A stretch of DNA of 64,000 nucleotides from Branchiostoma floridae. Lineage: Eukaryota; Chordata; Leptocardii; Amphioxiformes; Branchiostomatidae. Shown one piece after another: positions 15,001-25,900 of this stretch; position 1 is the first letter of the stretch, and each line of letters starts with the position of its first letter. The position numbers and the translations under genes were made by a program. The stretch is taken from contig NC_049983.1 of NCBI RefSeq assembly GCF_000003815.2, forward strand, positions 15,934,246 through 15,998,245. Reading direction: 5' to 3'. A model generated the notes under the pieces. It did not search any database. It was not told the DNA's origin and was given only the letters and a program-made list of their open reading frames with translations.

Positions 15001-18000
15001 ACTATTTGTGGCCTGTTGTGAATGAATAAAAGGTTAAATTTAACAACATATCCATCACCTACGTCATAAGAATATGTGAGGCAAAACGTTGTGAAGTTAT
15101 TCAAAATTCAATGGCAGTTTACCTCACTATCACCCTCCTGGGAGGCCTTCACGTGTAGTAGAACATAGCCATAGAAAGCGCAGAAGGTATCTTTGTTTCA
15201 TCTAAAACCAAAAATTGTATTTCTGCCTTTTAAAACCGCCATGTTTATTATCATGGCATTAAGTATGAATTGTATACTACACTGTCATGATCTCTACTAG
15301 CTTGGATATTGATATTGACGTTCTATCAAGGACGTGATTTGGCTTTGTTCTGTGCAGGTACGTTTAGCTTGTCATAGAACTATAAGATATACAGATAATA
15401 AAAACTACGTTTACATGTGGATTAGCGCTGATTGATTGGACAAACATACCGAAGTAAATATTAATAAAACATATAGGAATGATATTTCTTTATTCACCAT
15501 CAACTGCATCCATTTTTCCCAGTACGGGATAAACTTCGAGCTTCAGGCCACCATGCAGGATCCCTTCCTCCCGGAGTACGAAGAGAAGATTCGAGACGCT
15601 TTCGAACTGGCGGTTGATTTATCTGTGGGGAATGTGATCAATCCATATCTGTTCAGAACTCGCGACCCTGAAGACTTCACAGAGTAAGTTATATCATACG
15701 CAGAATGAGGTAATTTCCATATATCTACTCGTTCACATAAAGTGATTAGATATCACTATGTGTAACGTTACTAGTTTTCACACTTAGACATATTTCGTCC
15801 TGTCTATATTCATCGTATTCATCATGCTATTTCAAGGTTCCGAGAGCGTGTGCATTGTACCCCCCCCCCCCCGGGCATAGTCATTGAGGTAGCAGAACAA
15901 CGTATTTCACATAGGGGGGATTGGTATGGTTTGGGTTTCAAAGAATGTCCCCTTTAAATCTAGTGATTGGCTAATTATAAAGCGAAATAAGTGTGTAAGC
16001 AAATGGAAGATATTCTTTTAGTTACAAATAGAAAAGAATTTCATTTTCTTCATGAATTCAACCTGACTATGTTTTTGTTGCGAATATGTGTAGGTGGTGT
16101 ATACTTTTCGTTATTCATATTCTATTACTCCAAATGAGATTGTTCCAAATGAGATTGCTGCTTTTATGTTTACATCAGCATGGTCGTTAGGATGACCTTC
16201 AGCAATGTTGACTTTGGACACCTGGTCAGTCAGCATTCCGTGTCAGGAAGCGCGCTTCTTCCCAAACTGAGAACTGCACTGACGAATGCTGGCATATCCC
16301 AGCAGTACGTGACATCAAGCAGAATCCTGGAAAGAGGGCAGGTGGGTGGTCGTGTGTTGTTTAGAGTAAAACATTCATTACGAAATTAAAAGTACTACTG
16401 TACTCTATTGCAGGGAATCCTCGTTTACATTCATATTGATTATGGATTCCTAATCGAAAACAGCAAGAATTTTATATTGGTGGTCATTATGTTTCAGCAG
16501 GAATGAAAAACAATATCCAACACAATGGGTCATGAACTGCAAAAATGGCGTTCCCGTTCTATGAAATATATAAACGTCTTGCATTTATTTACAGAACTAC
16601 ATCGAGTTCTCCATATCAAAACCTGTTGACAGCAACGACAACCTGAGGATGGAAGTTGAGAAACTTGTAACTGTCCAGAATGCTGGGGGAATACTTCTGA
16701 ATTTGAAACCTGTGAGTGCTAAACCAATTAGCGATCCCGTACATGATATAAGAATTATATATAGTCATAGTCATAGTAACAGTGTACATACCGATTTATG
16801 TAGATAGAATGTATAATATAATGTTATCTGTGTCATCATTACTACTCAGATTCTGACAATGTAGTATATACTATACTATACTATACTATACTATTCTATA
16901 CTATGTTATACTATGCTATACTATACTATACTATACTATACTATACTATGCTAGACTAGACTATACTTTACTATACAATGAAGTATATACTATACTATAC
17001 TATACTATACTATACTATACTATTCTATACTATGTTATACTATGCTATACTATGCTATACTATACTATACTAGACTATACTTTATTATACTTTATTATGT
17101 TATACTATACTATATCATGATATACTATATTATACTGTCCCACCACATTTAAGGCCCAGGGCTGGCCTGTTAGCACTGGCGTCAGCTACAGAGGAACCTT
17201 CGACAGTATCTGTGTCCCAGTCCCCCCACAACCACAAGTTGCAACAAACAACCCGAGTGGAGGAAGCAACCCAGGTGCAATATCCACCACCCCACCGACC
17301 AACCCATCCCCAGCAAAACCAACCAGCCCAGGCTTAGTCGTCATTACAGGCTCCACTATTGGCCCGCCGGTATGAGTACAATGTATATCTTTGGTGTAAG
17401 TAAGGAGACAGCAAGTAAATTTTAAGGATGACATCGATCCGCGCGCTCATTAATTTTCGCCTGATTTCAGATAAAAAAGCAAGAATTTTTTTCTTATTCA
17501 GGCATGGTCAGATAGACCAAAATGGGTAAATAGGTTGTGTTGAAAGCTAATACAATATGTAGAAGTGACTTGCTGGATAGCTGTAAGAGTGGCACCCAAT
17601 ATGGAAGCCATGAGTGTGATGGCCAACATTGTAAGTGATGCCAGTCTACCACACGAGTGTCACTTTTACTACACTGGTGTACTTATTTGATACGTGCCTT
17701 GCTGGTTGTGATACTGTATTTGGTCACTTCAATTGTTGTTTATGGTGTCTATTTTGAAAACTTGCCAACCCCTTCAGCCGTATACAACAACTACCGGGAC
17801 AAGTACTCTCAAGCCACCCTTTTTCGGTAGGTCCTATGTTGTTATGTTTCTTACCATATTGTAACAGAGTATGTATTGAATTGCTTTTACTTGTCTAGCG
17901 ACGCACACCACCGCACCATCACAATTGACAAAAAAATGTTTTCACTTAAGTCGTCCAACGCGTTTACCTTTGAAACGTTGGACAATTCATTTCCTACTGC

Positions 18001-21000
18001 ACACGGAAAAGAAGTCGAACCCATTCATTATCTTAGATTTAGAGTAAAATGTTTTTCCCTTTTATCTATTAATCAAATTTTCCTTCTTTTGTTATGTATT
18101 CCACTGCTTTACTTTATTTGCGATTATCCTTCGGGCATAAACTTGCAATAAAGTTGATTAGTTATGCCTTTCTCTTTGCCCGCTAGACTGTGCTGTCCAG
18201 CCGGCTGGTCTGTACCCAGACCCACAGGACTGTACCATGTACTACCAGTGCAGCGCAGGACACCCTCACCCGGCACACAAGCCTTGTCCTGCCAACCTGG
18301 TTTTTGACTGGGACCTTCTAGTGTGCAACTATGCATCGTCGTGTACCAATGAACCAGGTAGTTATTTTGTGAATTTTCCAACTGTGAAATACAATTTGCA
18401 TCTTCGTTTCTGTATAATTTGTCATCACTGCATCTTCTGTTAACTTGAATTGATAAGATTGTTTTTAATTGATACTTAGCTTTTGTTATATTCTAATTTC
18501 AAGGGAGGTTTTGTCAAACCAAAATCTGAAATTTGACTCCCCTTATTGCCAAAATTAGACAGGACGAGGGCTTACAATTGGCGTTAGTAGTATTGTAGTT
18601 TTAACTTTGCTTATATACCTGGTAATTACGTACCTGCTTAGGAGATTAACTTATAACAAACATGCGAATGGTATACGAAATATATACATCGGCAATTCTG
18701 ACATATACAGCTGTGAATTCGGTGGCGCCACCAACAGAAGTCACAAAGGTCGTTACAGAAATTGCTGTGAAACCTCTATCTATCGGTAAGTACATTCTAC
18801 ATCCGCTTCAGTTGTAATGAAAGAATGATTGGTCAAACCTGAAGTAGAATATATTGCAAGTCGCGATAGGGATATGAATACTTTCATATTGCCCCATAAT
18901 CATATCATAATCTAGACACTCACTAAATATTTGCAATTCATCACCATCAATAATCTGTTGCTACTTATACAATCTCTAAGTTGCCATGCCTCATGATTTC
19001 CATATGTAACAGAGTCTGAGACCGCCCCGACTTGCACCAATGAGTACATGGAGTTAGCCCTGCCGGCCCACCGGCTCAGTCACGTTGTCACCAGCGGGCT
19101 GCACTGGGACCCGGACCCGAGCTGTAAGGCAACCTTCAACGGTACCCACTACATCCTGCGGACCGGGCTCTATGAGTGCGGGACAAAGGTAGGCAGTGTA
19201 GTGTTTTATATTTTCACAGGGTGAAAATTTTCATTGTTGTTGTTGCTAATATTACTAAAAGTAAATACCCTCAGTTTCATTTGCATTTCTACTAAATCAC
19301 AATCAGGCAACACAACTGCAAACGCTATCTATATTGCAATTACAAACTGCTGTTTTCTTTTAGTAAAACGATATTTCTAATGCTCCATAGGTGACCTTTG
19401 ACACGAAGTACGTCATCTTCTACAACAATGTCAGCCTCCTGTTCACCCATGATGGCGTCATCACTCGAGATCCTGATGTCGTCATCCACTCCATGTATGT
19501 ATCCACTTTCCTTTGTAGCTTTGAATTGACCATAACATTTGTACGTCAATAAATCTTAAAAGATTTATTGACGTCCAAATATAGATGCATTTACTCTCAT
19601 CCAGTACATTGTAAGTTCGTTAAACAGATGAAATTCACACAAGCTTGTTGTACAAAGGGTACATTTAATGTCCACGGATTGTTGAAAATACGGCTGAACA
19701 TAGTGTAGTGACTTGTAGGTAGGGTCAGATGTTACGAAAAACAGCAGTCGAAACAAAAGACTGTTTAAAAATTTAGGGTCTTCAGCTTTGAACGTAGAGT
19801 CCACGATGCAGGCAGATGATGGTGTATGCTTTATCCCCAGCTGTAAGTACGAGCGTGACGAAGCCGTAATGTCCGAGTTCCTGCCCATCCCGGGCGGACT
19901 GGAGTTTGTTGATGAAGGGTTTGGTCAGCTGTCCATCCGGCTGGACCTGTTCCCCACACAGAGCTACCTGTCCCCGTACACCACACTTGACTACCCGGTA
20001 CACAAGCACCTGCGGGACAGGATGTACCTGCAGCTACAGGTGCAGGGCCACGCCCGACAGCTGTCCGTGATCGCCCTGCACTGCGAGGCTACATCTGGCC
20101 GTAACACCTCCCTACAGTACCCACTGATACAGGATGGGTGAGTTTTCATGTGCTAGCACTCTAAATAACAACTGCTCATTCAACTGGTTATAGTTTTGGA
20201 AAACGTTCATCCAGGTGCTTGAGTAATTGATACATGGCGTATCTTATTACCTGTATGCATAATCTTCATTGGGGCATGTACTAGTACATTGAATGTTCTT
20301 TCTGTTCAGAGAAATTCTAACTAGCTTTCAAAGCAATGGCACTAATACCAATGCCTTACATGAGTTACATCACAATATTAAGGTAGTAGGAGCAGACCTT
20401 ATGTACAGAAACAACAAGAATAGAATGGAATGAAGAAGAATTCTTGTTACACAACCAGTGGGTACTTACATAGCTTACGTTTCGATATCTCTCAGACACC
20501 TTCGTCAGAGCTTCTAACTGGAGTTCTGCTTCTCACCGCTATATGTAGCCGATGTAGGTGGCGCTTTTGCGGTGAGAAAACAGTCCCAAACATAAATAAG
20601 AATAGAATGCCATTTTACAGTTGTGCCTCAGACGACACCCTACAACTCTACACCACTCCTGACCCGGCCACACAGAGGTTCAGTCTGGAGGCCTTCCGCT
20701 TCGTACAGGAAGTGACGACAATCCACATCCGGTGTGAGGTCGAGGTGTGCGATGCTGCTGACACTGGATCCCGCTGTGCACAGGTATATTGAACGTTTTG
20801 TTTACTACACACTTTTATTATTAAGTAGACTTCCTTTGTTATAGTTCTTGGAAACCCAAATTATTTTCTGCGATGTTGAGATACTGTCCCGATTTTTAAT
20901 CATCTAGGATTTGTTAATAGAAAGTGCTTTGGAAGTTAGTGGCTCTAATCTATGAACATCATTCAACAAAATTTTCAGGGCTGCAGGGCCAATCACCATC

Positions 21001-21733
21001 ACAAGAGGGCGCTCGAGGAACAGGATGACATGAAGAGTCGCTTTCTGATCTCCCGCGGACCCATCATCCTTGATTCAGATTCTCAGCCCGGTTAGTTCCC
21101 CCTTTGCTTACTACGGATAGGTTTCTATCATGGTTCCCCCACCGATTCTTTGAGAATATTCAGGAAATATCAAACCGATAATGTCATTATCAACATCGCC
21201 TAATATGCAACGCATGCATATGTTTATTGAGTAAGTACTTTTCAAAGACAAGCGTTTTATTAAGACTGACATTCCAATGAAATTGGATACAATAGAGACA
21301 ATGACTTAAAAACAGAACAACTGTAATTTGCATAAGAGCAATGCTATACGAAACAATAGGTGGAAGTTAGTGCTGATCACCTGTCCTTGGAGCGGAATGC
21401 TATTCAAATTGAGGCAAGAATAATTGGTCTGAGAAAAAAATGTATTTAATCACTTTTTCCCCCTTCATTACGAAATGATTGTTGAATCCAGAAAACAACT
21501 ACTATTCATAGCGATTTCACGCCGTCAAACTGTATTTCTTTTGATGTATGGAATCATTGCATTGTTGTACTTCTGTTTTACTTTTAGAAGGTGATTCGAA
21601 GACAACAATTCTGCTTACTGGAGGATCTGCTGTGATGATCACCCTCGCTGCAGTTCTGGTGGCTGTCAAAGTGAGGCGCTCAAAACGGGTACATCCGGGA
21701 TATCAGCAGCTCATCAACCTTGATGTTGAGTGA
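1023..21733 (+). CDS. gene 1: alpha2delta/CACHD1-like Cache protein with repeat cassettes, chitin-binding, ZP domain and TM (5' partial)
   Basis: Forty exons join in phase to about 1810 codons ending at TGA 21731-21733: 1023-1175, 1424-1575, 2012-2167, 3887-4018, 4381-4498, 4647-4734, 4932-5015, 5207-5317, 5459-5531, 5748-5800, 5935-6079, 7004-7210, 7384-7443, 7778-7856, 8350-8440, 8781-8861, 8953-9124, 9283-9431, 9934-10114, 10386-10564, 10709-10804, 11626-11791, 12550-12701, 13184-13361, 13714-13895, 14195-14290, 14807-14954, 15523-15683, 16179-16341, 16595-16711, 17154-17369, 17778-17826, 18187-18357, 18711-18785, 19013-19188, 19391-19494, 19841-20137, 20621-20783, 20979-21090, 21588-21733. 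Order: Cache, alpha2delta-like cysteine-rich region, three PSI-plus-repeat cassettes, Thr/Pro linker, chitin-binding type 2, ZP, membrane helix, short basic tail. The first 15 exons match gene 2 almost exon for exon. It is probably a type I surface protein; channel regulation is not implied. The least certain junctions are the weak acceptor before 17154 and the ZP exon at 19841, chosen because it alone keeps frame. Confidence 0.82.
2247..2428. mobile_element. Tc1/mariner-like MITE
   Basis: About 180 bp bounded by the perfect inverted termini TACAGTCAAACCTG (2247-2260) and CAGGTTTGACTGTA (2415-2428), with TA at each edge as expected for Tc1/mariner target duplication. Internal GGCCAC/GTGGCC subrepeats are present. 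It encodes nothing and lies in a gene 1 intron. Confidence 0.75.
2524..3597. mobile_element. non-autonomous DNA transposon with long TIRs
   Basis: A perfect 25-bp inverted repeat bounds about 1.07 kb: 2524-2548 (TAACGGGGGCCGCCC and on) and 3573-3597. Part of the terminal motif (CATCTTAGGGC) recurs just inside the right end at 3559-3568. A TA target duplication is possible but ambiguous because it overlaps the terminus. No transposase frame is seen. It occupies the gene 1 intron between 2168 and 3886. Confidence 0.72.
3887..8440 (+). CDS. gene 1 alpha2delta-like region after Cache
   Basis: Twelve exons (3887-4018 through 8350-8440) encode a cysteine-rich segment homologous to gene 2 36265-40305. 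Shared landmarks include EDYTFSRP, GVIAADITE, the split VPEC...LDDSG exon pair, HRFPWLAK, GLEVTTGPPC and paired CSC/CPC cysteine exons. The last exon is Pro/Gly-rich and opens the first PSI-like cysteine unit. Exon sizes match gene 2 exactly for most exons, which supports the model. Confidence 0.82.
8781..10564 (+). CDS. gene 1 repeat cassette 1 (PSI-like exon plus four-exon module)
   Basis: Exon 8781-8861 completes a PSI-like cysteine unit (CEALPHCVW). It is followed by four exons (8953-9124, 9283-9431, 9934-10114, 10386-10564) with phases 2-0, 0-2, 2-0, 0-2. Each later exon opens with a strand-like hydrophobic-x-Phe-x-hydrophobic motif (INFRIQ, VKFEIS, CTFSIS) followed by a helix-like stretch. 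I do not recognise this fold; a SEA-like or ferredoxin-like alpha/beta repeat is a guess. The module ends in a CxxCxxxC cluster leading into the next PSI-like exon. Confidence 0.75.
10709..13895 (+). CDS. gene 1 repeat cassette 2
   Basis: PSI-like exon 10709-10804 (TSCEWCVFEG...HCGADC; phase 2-2) is followed by 11626-11791, 12550-12701, 13184-13361 and 13714-13895 with the same phase order as cassette 1. Shared marks are FFPCLP at the module start, VSFSLK, IKFFLR and IPFTIN strands, and an acidic DPNDYTE end to the second exon. It reads as a tandem duplicate of cassette 1. Confidence 0.75.
11911..12110. repeat. (CA)n microsatellite
   Basis: A long, partly interrupted CA dinucleotide tract within the gene 1 intron between 11791 and 12550. 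His/Thr open frames across it are artefacts. Confidence 0.95.
14195..16711 (+). CDS. gene 1 repeat cassette 3
   Basis: PSI-like exon 14195-14290 (VPSCGWCTLNEGPGCGDDC; phase 2-2) is followed by 14807-14954, 15523-15683, 16179-16341 and 16595-16711. The INFELQ, VRMTFS and IEFSIS strands and the DPEDFTED acidic end match cassettes 1 and 2. The fourth exon ends in phase 0 instead of 2, so the array stops here and passes into the linker. Confidence 0.74.
16864..17134. repeat. (TATAC)n pentanucleotide array
   Basis: About 270 bp of imperfect ACTAT/TATAC repeats ends about 20 bases before the acceptor of exon 17154-17369. The array replaces most of the usual polypyrimidine region of that intron. 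Confidence 0.92.
17154..17826 (+). CDS. gene 1 Thr/Pro-rich linker exons
   Basis: Exons 17154-17369 and 17778-17826 encode a low-complexity Pro/Thr/Ser/Gly stretch (for example TPPTNPSPAKPTSPG). It is probably an O-glycosylated spacer between the repeat cassettes and the chitin-binding domain. The acceptor before 17154 (TTTAAG) is weak, but reading phase is kept. Confidence 0.65.
18187..18785 (+). CDS. gene 1 chitin-binding type 2 (CBM14/peritrophin-A) domain and linker
   Basis: Exon 18187-18357 encodes the spaced cysteines of CBM14: [20 protein letters not shown], then QC, then PC...LVFDWDLLVCNY. GLYPDPxDCxxYYQC and the late FDW are hallmarks of peritrophin-A. Exon 18711-18785 adds a Val/Thr/Pro linker. 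The domain is homologous to those of genes 2 and 3. Confidence 0.88.
19013..21090 (+). CDS. gene 1 zona pellucida (ZP) domain
   Basis: Exons 19013-19188, 19391-19494, 19841-20137, 20621-20783 and 20979-21090 encode a bipartite ZP module. The N half has an early cysteine near TCTNEYMELALP, LYECGT, VTFDTKYVIFYNN, an ITRDPDVVI strand and CKYER. The C half has GCASDDTLQLY, FSLEAFRF, IHIRCEVEVC and SRCAQGC. A KR dibasic follows shortly after, as in the processing site downstream of many ZP modules. ZP domains polymerise into extracellular filaments and matrices. Confidence 0.82.
21588..21733 (+). CDS. gene 1 transmembrane and cytoplasmic terminal exon
   Basis: The last exon encodes a hydrophobic helix of about 22 residues (ILLTGGSAVMITLAAVLVAV), then a basic stop-transfer KVRRSKR and a short tail ending in LDVE before TGA. 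This fits a type I anchor following a ZP module. Confidence 0.85.
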
Positions 21734-22142
21734 AGTCAATCTCCTGAGCAGTACCAGGGATGTTACAGGATACTGTAGGACGTTACGTTGCTGGCTAACT
21801 TTTATCCACTAGAAAAAAATAGTTTTATTTGCACTGACGATGTTACAGAAAAACGAATACAGGTAGCCTTAAACAAATTTTACCGTAATAACCTCTGTAG
21901 AAGAATGCAATGTGGCCATAAGACAATTGTTTAGTCCTTTTAATTCCTTACCCTTCGGAGCAAGGAGGATTGTCATATCATGGGCATGGCTTATTTAGTG
22001 TAACGCAATGAAGACGACTTTAGGTACATTTTTCCCAATATAGCTTAATCTTAAAAATACTCTGGCTTGTTGTTTAATGACCAAATCTTACAATCTGAAA
22101 TAGCCGTACAGAGATAAAGATAGGCTTTGTTTAGTGCTCTGA

Positions 22143-22148
22143 AATAAA
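22143..22148 (+). terminator. polyadenylation signal of gene 1
   Basis: AATAAA about 410 bases after the gene 1 stop, and the first good signal downstream. Confidence 0.6.
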
Positions 22149-22427
22149 CTTGCATTGCAGAAATCCTGTTGTGTTCATGTCAATTTTTTGTCTCCGTTTG
22201 ATCATGACGTTAAGATTTTCCTTTACGACTTCCTTTCATACAAAACGTGACTTTGTTGCTTTGTTGATCGTTCATACAAATTGTTAAATCTATTCAATGC
22301 GAATGATGTTTTTATCATTCTTGAGATTCTTTATCATACAAGATTGTACATTTTACGGTATCCACAGTATGGGAAAGATGATGAGGGGTTCATAGTTACG
22401 TAATGGTTTGGTGCATAAGGAATCGAA

Positions 22428-22650
22428 GTTCGATGTAACCAGTCAACAAAACAATGGTTATGGACTATTGAACTTATTAATTAAATTCCAATAACAGACG
22501 TGTCAAACATAGCAACTCTCTTGACCACACGGCTATTGCAACCTTTGCCATTGATATTCTCGGCAAATCAAATTATGATGAAAGTCTATTTGAATATCAA
22601 TTGAGCTATTTTGTTTGTCAACGTTGTGATATTTTGTTTTTCATGAAAGG
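22428..22650 (+). promoter_or_regulatory. conserved upstream block of gene 2
   Basis: This stretch, about 95-315 bases before the gene 2 ATG, aligns by eye with 47364-47600 upstream of gene 3. Shared pieces include TTCGATGTAACC, AAATTCCAATAACAGA, CACACGGCT and TCAAATTATGAT. It is probably part of the duplicated promoter. No TATA box is obvious, and the transcription start is not defined. Confidence 0.5.
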
Positions 22651-22743
22651 CTTGTCAAGAGATACATTCGAGGGATATCACAAGTATAATCGCTCTGTGA
22701 ACCTATTTGCGCTAACGGATAGGTATCCTATGATGAGGCTAAG

Positions 22744-22941
22744 ATGGCTACTAAAGTGGTCTTAGTATGTTTCCTTGCGGCGCTATGGAGTCCATCCCTT
22801 GGGGACCTGTCTGTTGCTCCCATCCCCACCGACTGGATCCCCAGGGTCAGCAGGAAGATGACGACCTTCGCGGAGTCCCAGACCGGTGCGCTGCAGCTGG
22901 TCCAGGAGTATGATGACAAGCTGAGCTTCACGCAGACTCAG
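22744..22941 (+). CDS. gene 2 exon 1: signal peptide and start of VWA_N
   Basis: The ATG at 22744 opens MATKVVLVCFLAALWSPSLG, a classic signal peptide, followed by a helical stretch typical of the VWA N-terminal domain. The exon ends at CAG|GTAACC in phase 0. A decayed copy of its start lies at 47707. Confidence 0.85.
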
Positions 22942-25900
22942 GTAACCTGATATCACAACACTTATAGTAACGTGTCTCTGTATTATACATAGATTTGTTA
23001 CATTCATTGAAAAAAATGGGAATGAAATTAGTTTAACTTAAAACAATTTCTTTCAATTCTTGGCCTATTGCCAAAAATCAAGCATAATAAAAGCGAAGTT
23101 TTTCATGTTGTTAACCTCGGGCCTCGCGGATGCGAACAACGCCTATACAAAATGTTCGGAGACCATAAAACATATCAATCGTTGTCCATAAACTGTGTTA
23201 TTAAGGCCATTCAAAGCCCATAGTGATGAACCATAGAAAAAGGGGTTCAAATGGAATTACGTATCTTTGTTGTGATTACATTTTTCTAGATAAAAATAGC
23301 ACATGGACACGTACGTACGAAACGAAGCGACGTAAGTGCGTAGTGAATGCCACTGTTGCTTAGGAATTAGAGATTTGTCGTTTAAGTGGTTTAATGTCTG
23401 ACTTTACTGACAATAATGTAGGTGATAAGTGCTCACAAGGTATCGTACTATTATGATAGTTTTCTACTTTGTCATTGCCATACGGTGAATGGATATTTGC
23501 ACATACATAATCTGTCTCCCAAATAACTAAAGTGTTCCGTATATCTCAGAGAACATGGCCTTCAACTGATGACCTAGGGTCAAGCCGTCAAATTTGTCTC
23601 TCATGCCAACCGCTTTACAGCTTTCTAGTGGTTACATCAAGTGGGATTGCTCTAACGTTGTTGTGTTGCCACCCGCACTGTGTTACTTCTAAACACAGCG
23701 TGCTATGTGTGCAATCAGACCTCAATAAATATGTCATTGGGTCCTCTCATCTTGCAAACTTTACCAAACCTCACTACCCTGCTCATTAAAACCATATTCA
23801 TTTTCATGACTTCTTAACCCTATTCAGACCGGGCTTTTTTGGTCATCCCTGGACCGGGGGGGGGGCTTTTGAGGCCCTCCACTTCTAAGTCCTATAACTC
23901 TAAAACGACGTGTCGTAGGGCAACCAAATTTTCAGGACATGATTTCGACATAATATCTGACAAGTATGTGACGTTTGACGTTACGTTGACGTAAGATGGC
24001 GTAATTATGACGTCATCAATTTGATTACATTGGCCAAACCCATGAAAAATGGGTATTCTCAGAAAACTTCAAGTTATGCTACAAAAATGTAACAACAAGA
24101 GCAGATAACAGAATAATAATGTTTATTACGACTTGCGTTGCCAATATCAACATCAATGACGTCAATATGACGTCATAAAATGACGTCATGCACATCTAAG
24201 ATACGAGTTGGGCTCCGCCATATTATATCCACCACCTTGAATTTTTAAAAATACTTTTTTTGCAACAAATAATCACAAAGGGCAATGGAAATAGACTAAA
24301 TTCATTCATTTAGATGGTTTTTGATTAGAAAATACCAGGTAGTTGCAACTTTTAAGGGATAATTTGCTTGTTTTTCATGATCTGGCCATTCCGTCCGCCA
24401 TCTTGGATTTTGGGCTGATGACGTCATCAAATTAGCATAATTTATGCATATATGATTATGAAAGATATGCTGAATAATATAAGATTTTATTTATGTAACA
24501 AAATCACAGTAATATAGCAAATAAATTTGAAAAATACATTGTTAGAACCAAAAATAGTGATTTTTGGCAAAACTGCCTGTCAACAAACGGTTGCCATGGC
24601 AACAAGAAAAAATGGAAAATTTGTCAAACTTCGTAGAATTGTTGCCAACAATATTTTAGGAAAACTCACTAAATTTGGTGGCTCTAGCGTAAGCCGTTCT
24701 GGCATTATAGGACATCGAAGTTAGCGCGGGCCTCAAAAGCCCCCCCCCCCCCCCCCCCGTCTGAATAGGGTTAAGGTCTCATTGAAGAGGTTCCTCCTTT
24801 TTTTTTTTTTTTTTTTACTCAATGGTCACCTCGTAACAAGGCCTGAAGGCCACTCAATGTTACGGGTTACATGATTGGAACTGTAACAGCAACTCTTCGC
24901 CCTAGGTCAGAAACATCATGATTGAGACCAGCCCAATTGCTCACTATGAGTGAGGACTAACTGACCCAATAGGCGAAGCAGGGGTTACGAGGGCTGCTCG
25001 GGAGATTCCCTACCCCTATTTTGGCCGGGATGGTTTGATCCGCTCGGGTGGATGTTCGCACATGTGGCGGGTTCTTTAACGTGCATAGGGTATGACTCTC
25101 CCCATACACGGGACCTCCATTTAACGTCCTATCCGAGGGACGACTCATTTTTCACTTGAGTAAAGTGAGGATGTTAAGTCGTGTAAAGTGCCTTTCCCAA
25201 GGGCACAAGACCGGCAACACGGCATGCGGATTCGAACCGGCGACCTCTCGGTCACGGGCCGAATACACTACCACTGTGCTACGCGGCCCCACTGTGCTAC
25301 GCTCTTCCCATAAACTTCTATGTTATAATTCGTGGTTTAAATGGGCGCGTTCATAATGAAGCTACGTGAAATTTCAGCAGATTTTTCATTCTTTGTCGAG
25401 CACATTTACCCTATATCGTGGGAAAAAATTGCCAATGTAAACTATACGTAGAAACTTTTTTTATAGCAATTACAAACTACGATTAGTCAATCCCCACAAA
25501 AGGCACTTTTTCGCTGCTATTGTACAACCGCACCACTCAGAACCCACGACTGTGTACCTCCGATCTAGCGCGCGGCTGCCAAACTTTACCTGCTTATTTC
25601 TTCAGTTAGAAACAAAATTTCACCAATCTAACTTTTGATATCAGTTCCGCTGGCTAAAAGGGAATTTCTCACCGCTAAAAACATGCGTCTATACAGCCGT
25701 TCAGTTTTTGGCTCGGATCTCTTTTAGGGTGTCCACTCGCGGAGTAATACATCAATGAGACCTTAATATATTCTAATGAGTACCTAGAATATAGAAAAGG
25801 ATATTTATGCTAATATAGACAAGAATCTAGATTTAAAAAGCAGTTGTTTTATTTTCCAAATCTAGTAGTTAATTTTTGTATGGAGAGAAGCCAGCATAAA

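Larger units (their letters stand above)
21734..22743 (+). other. gene 1 3' UTR and gene 1-gene 2 intergenic region
   Basis: The first part up to about 22170 is the likely 3' UTR. From about 22428 to 22650 lies a block similar to the DNA upstream of gene 3. No open frame of interest was found. Confidence 0.6.

Noticed and set aside
19777-20137. Earlier start (19777 or 19800) for the third ZP exon
   Set aside because: Those acceptors need a different, weaker donor in the previous exon. ATCCCCAG|CTG at 19841 keeps phase and gives the compact ZP spacing.
20430-20600. Possible LINE or Penelope-like fragment (GTTTCGATATCTCTCAGACACC...)
   Set aside because: It looks like a dispersed repeat, but I could not define ends or a coding frame.
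25228-25290. tRNA gene on the minus strand
   Set aside because: Box A and box B are present, but the anticodon arm and acceptor stem do not close and the unit continues into a SINE body with an A tail.
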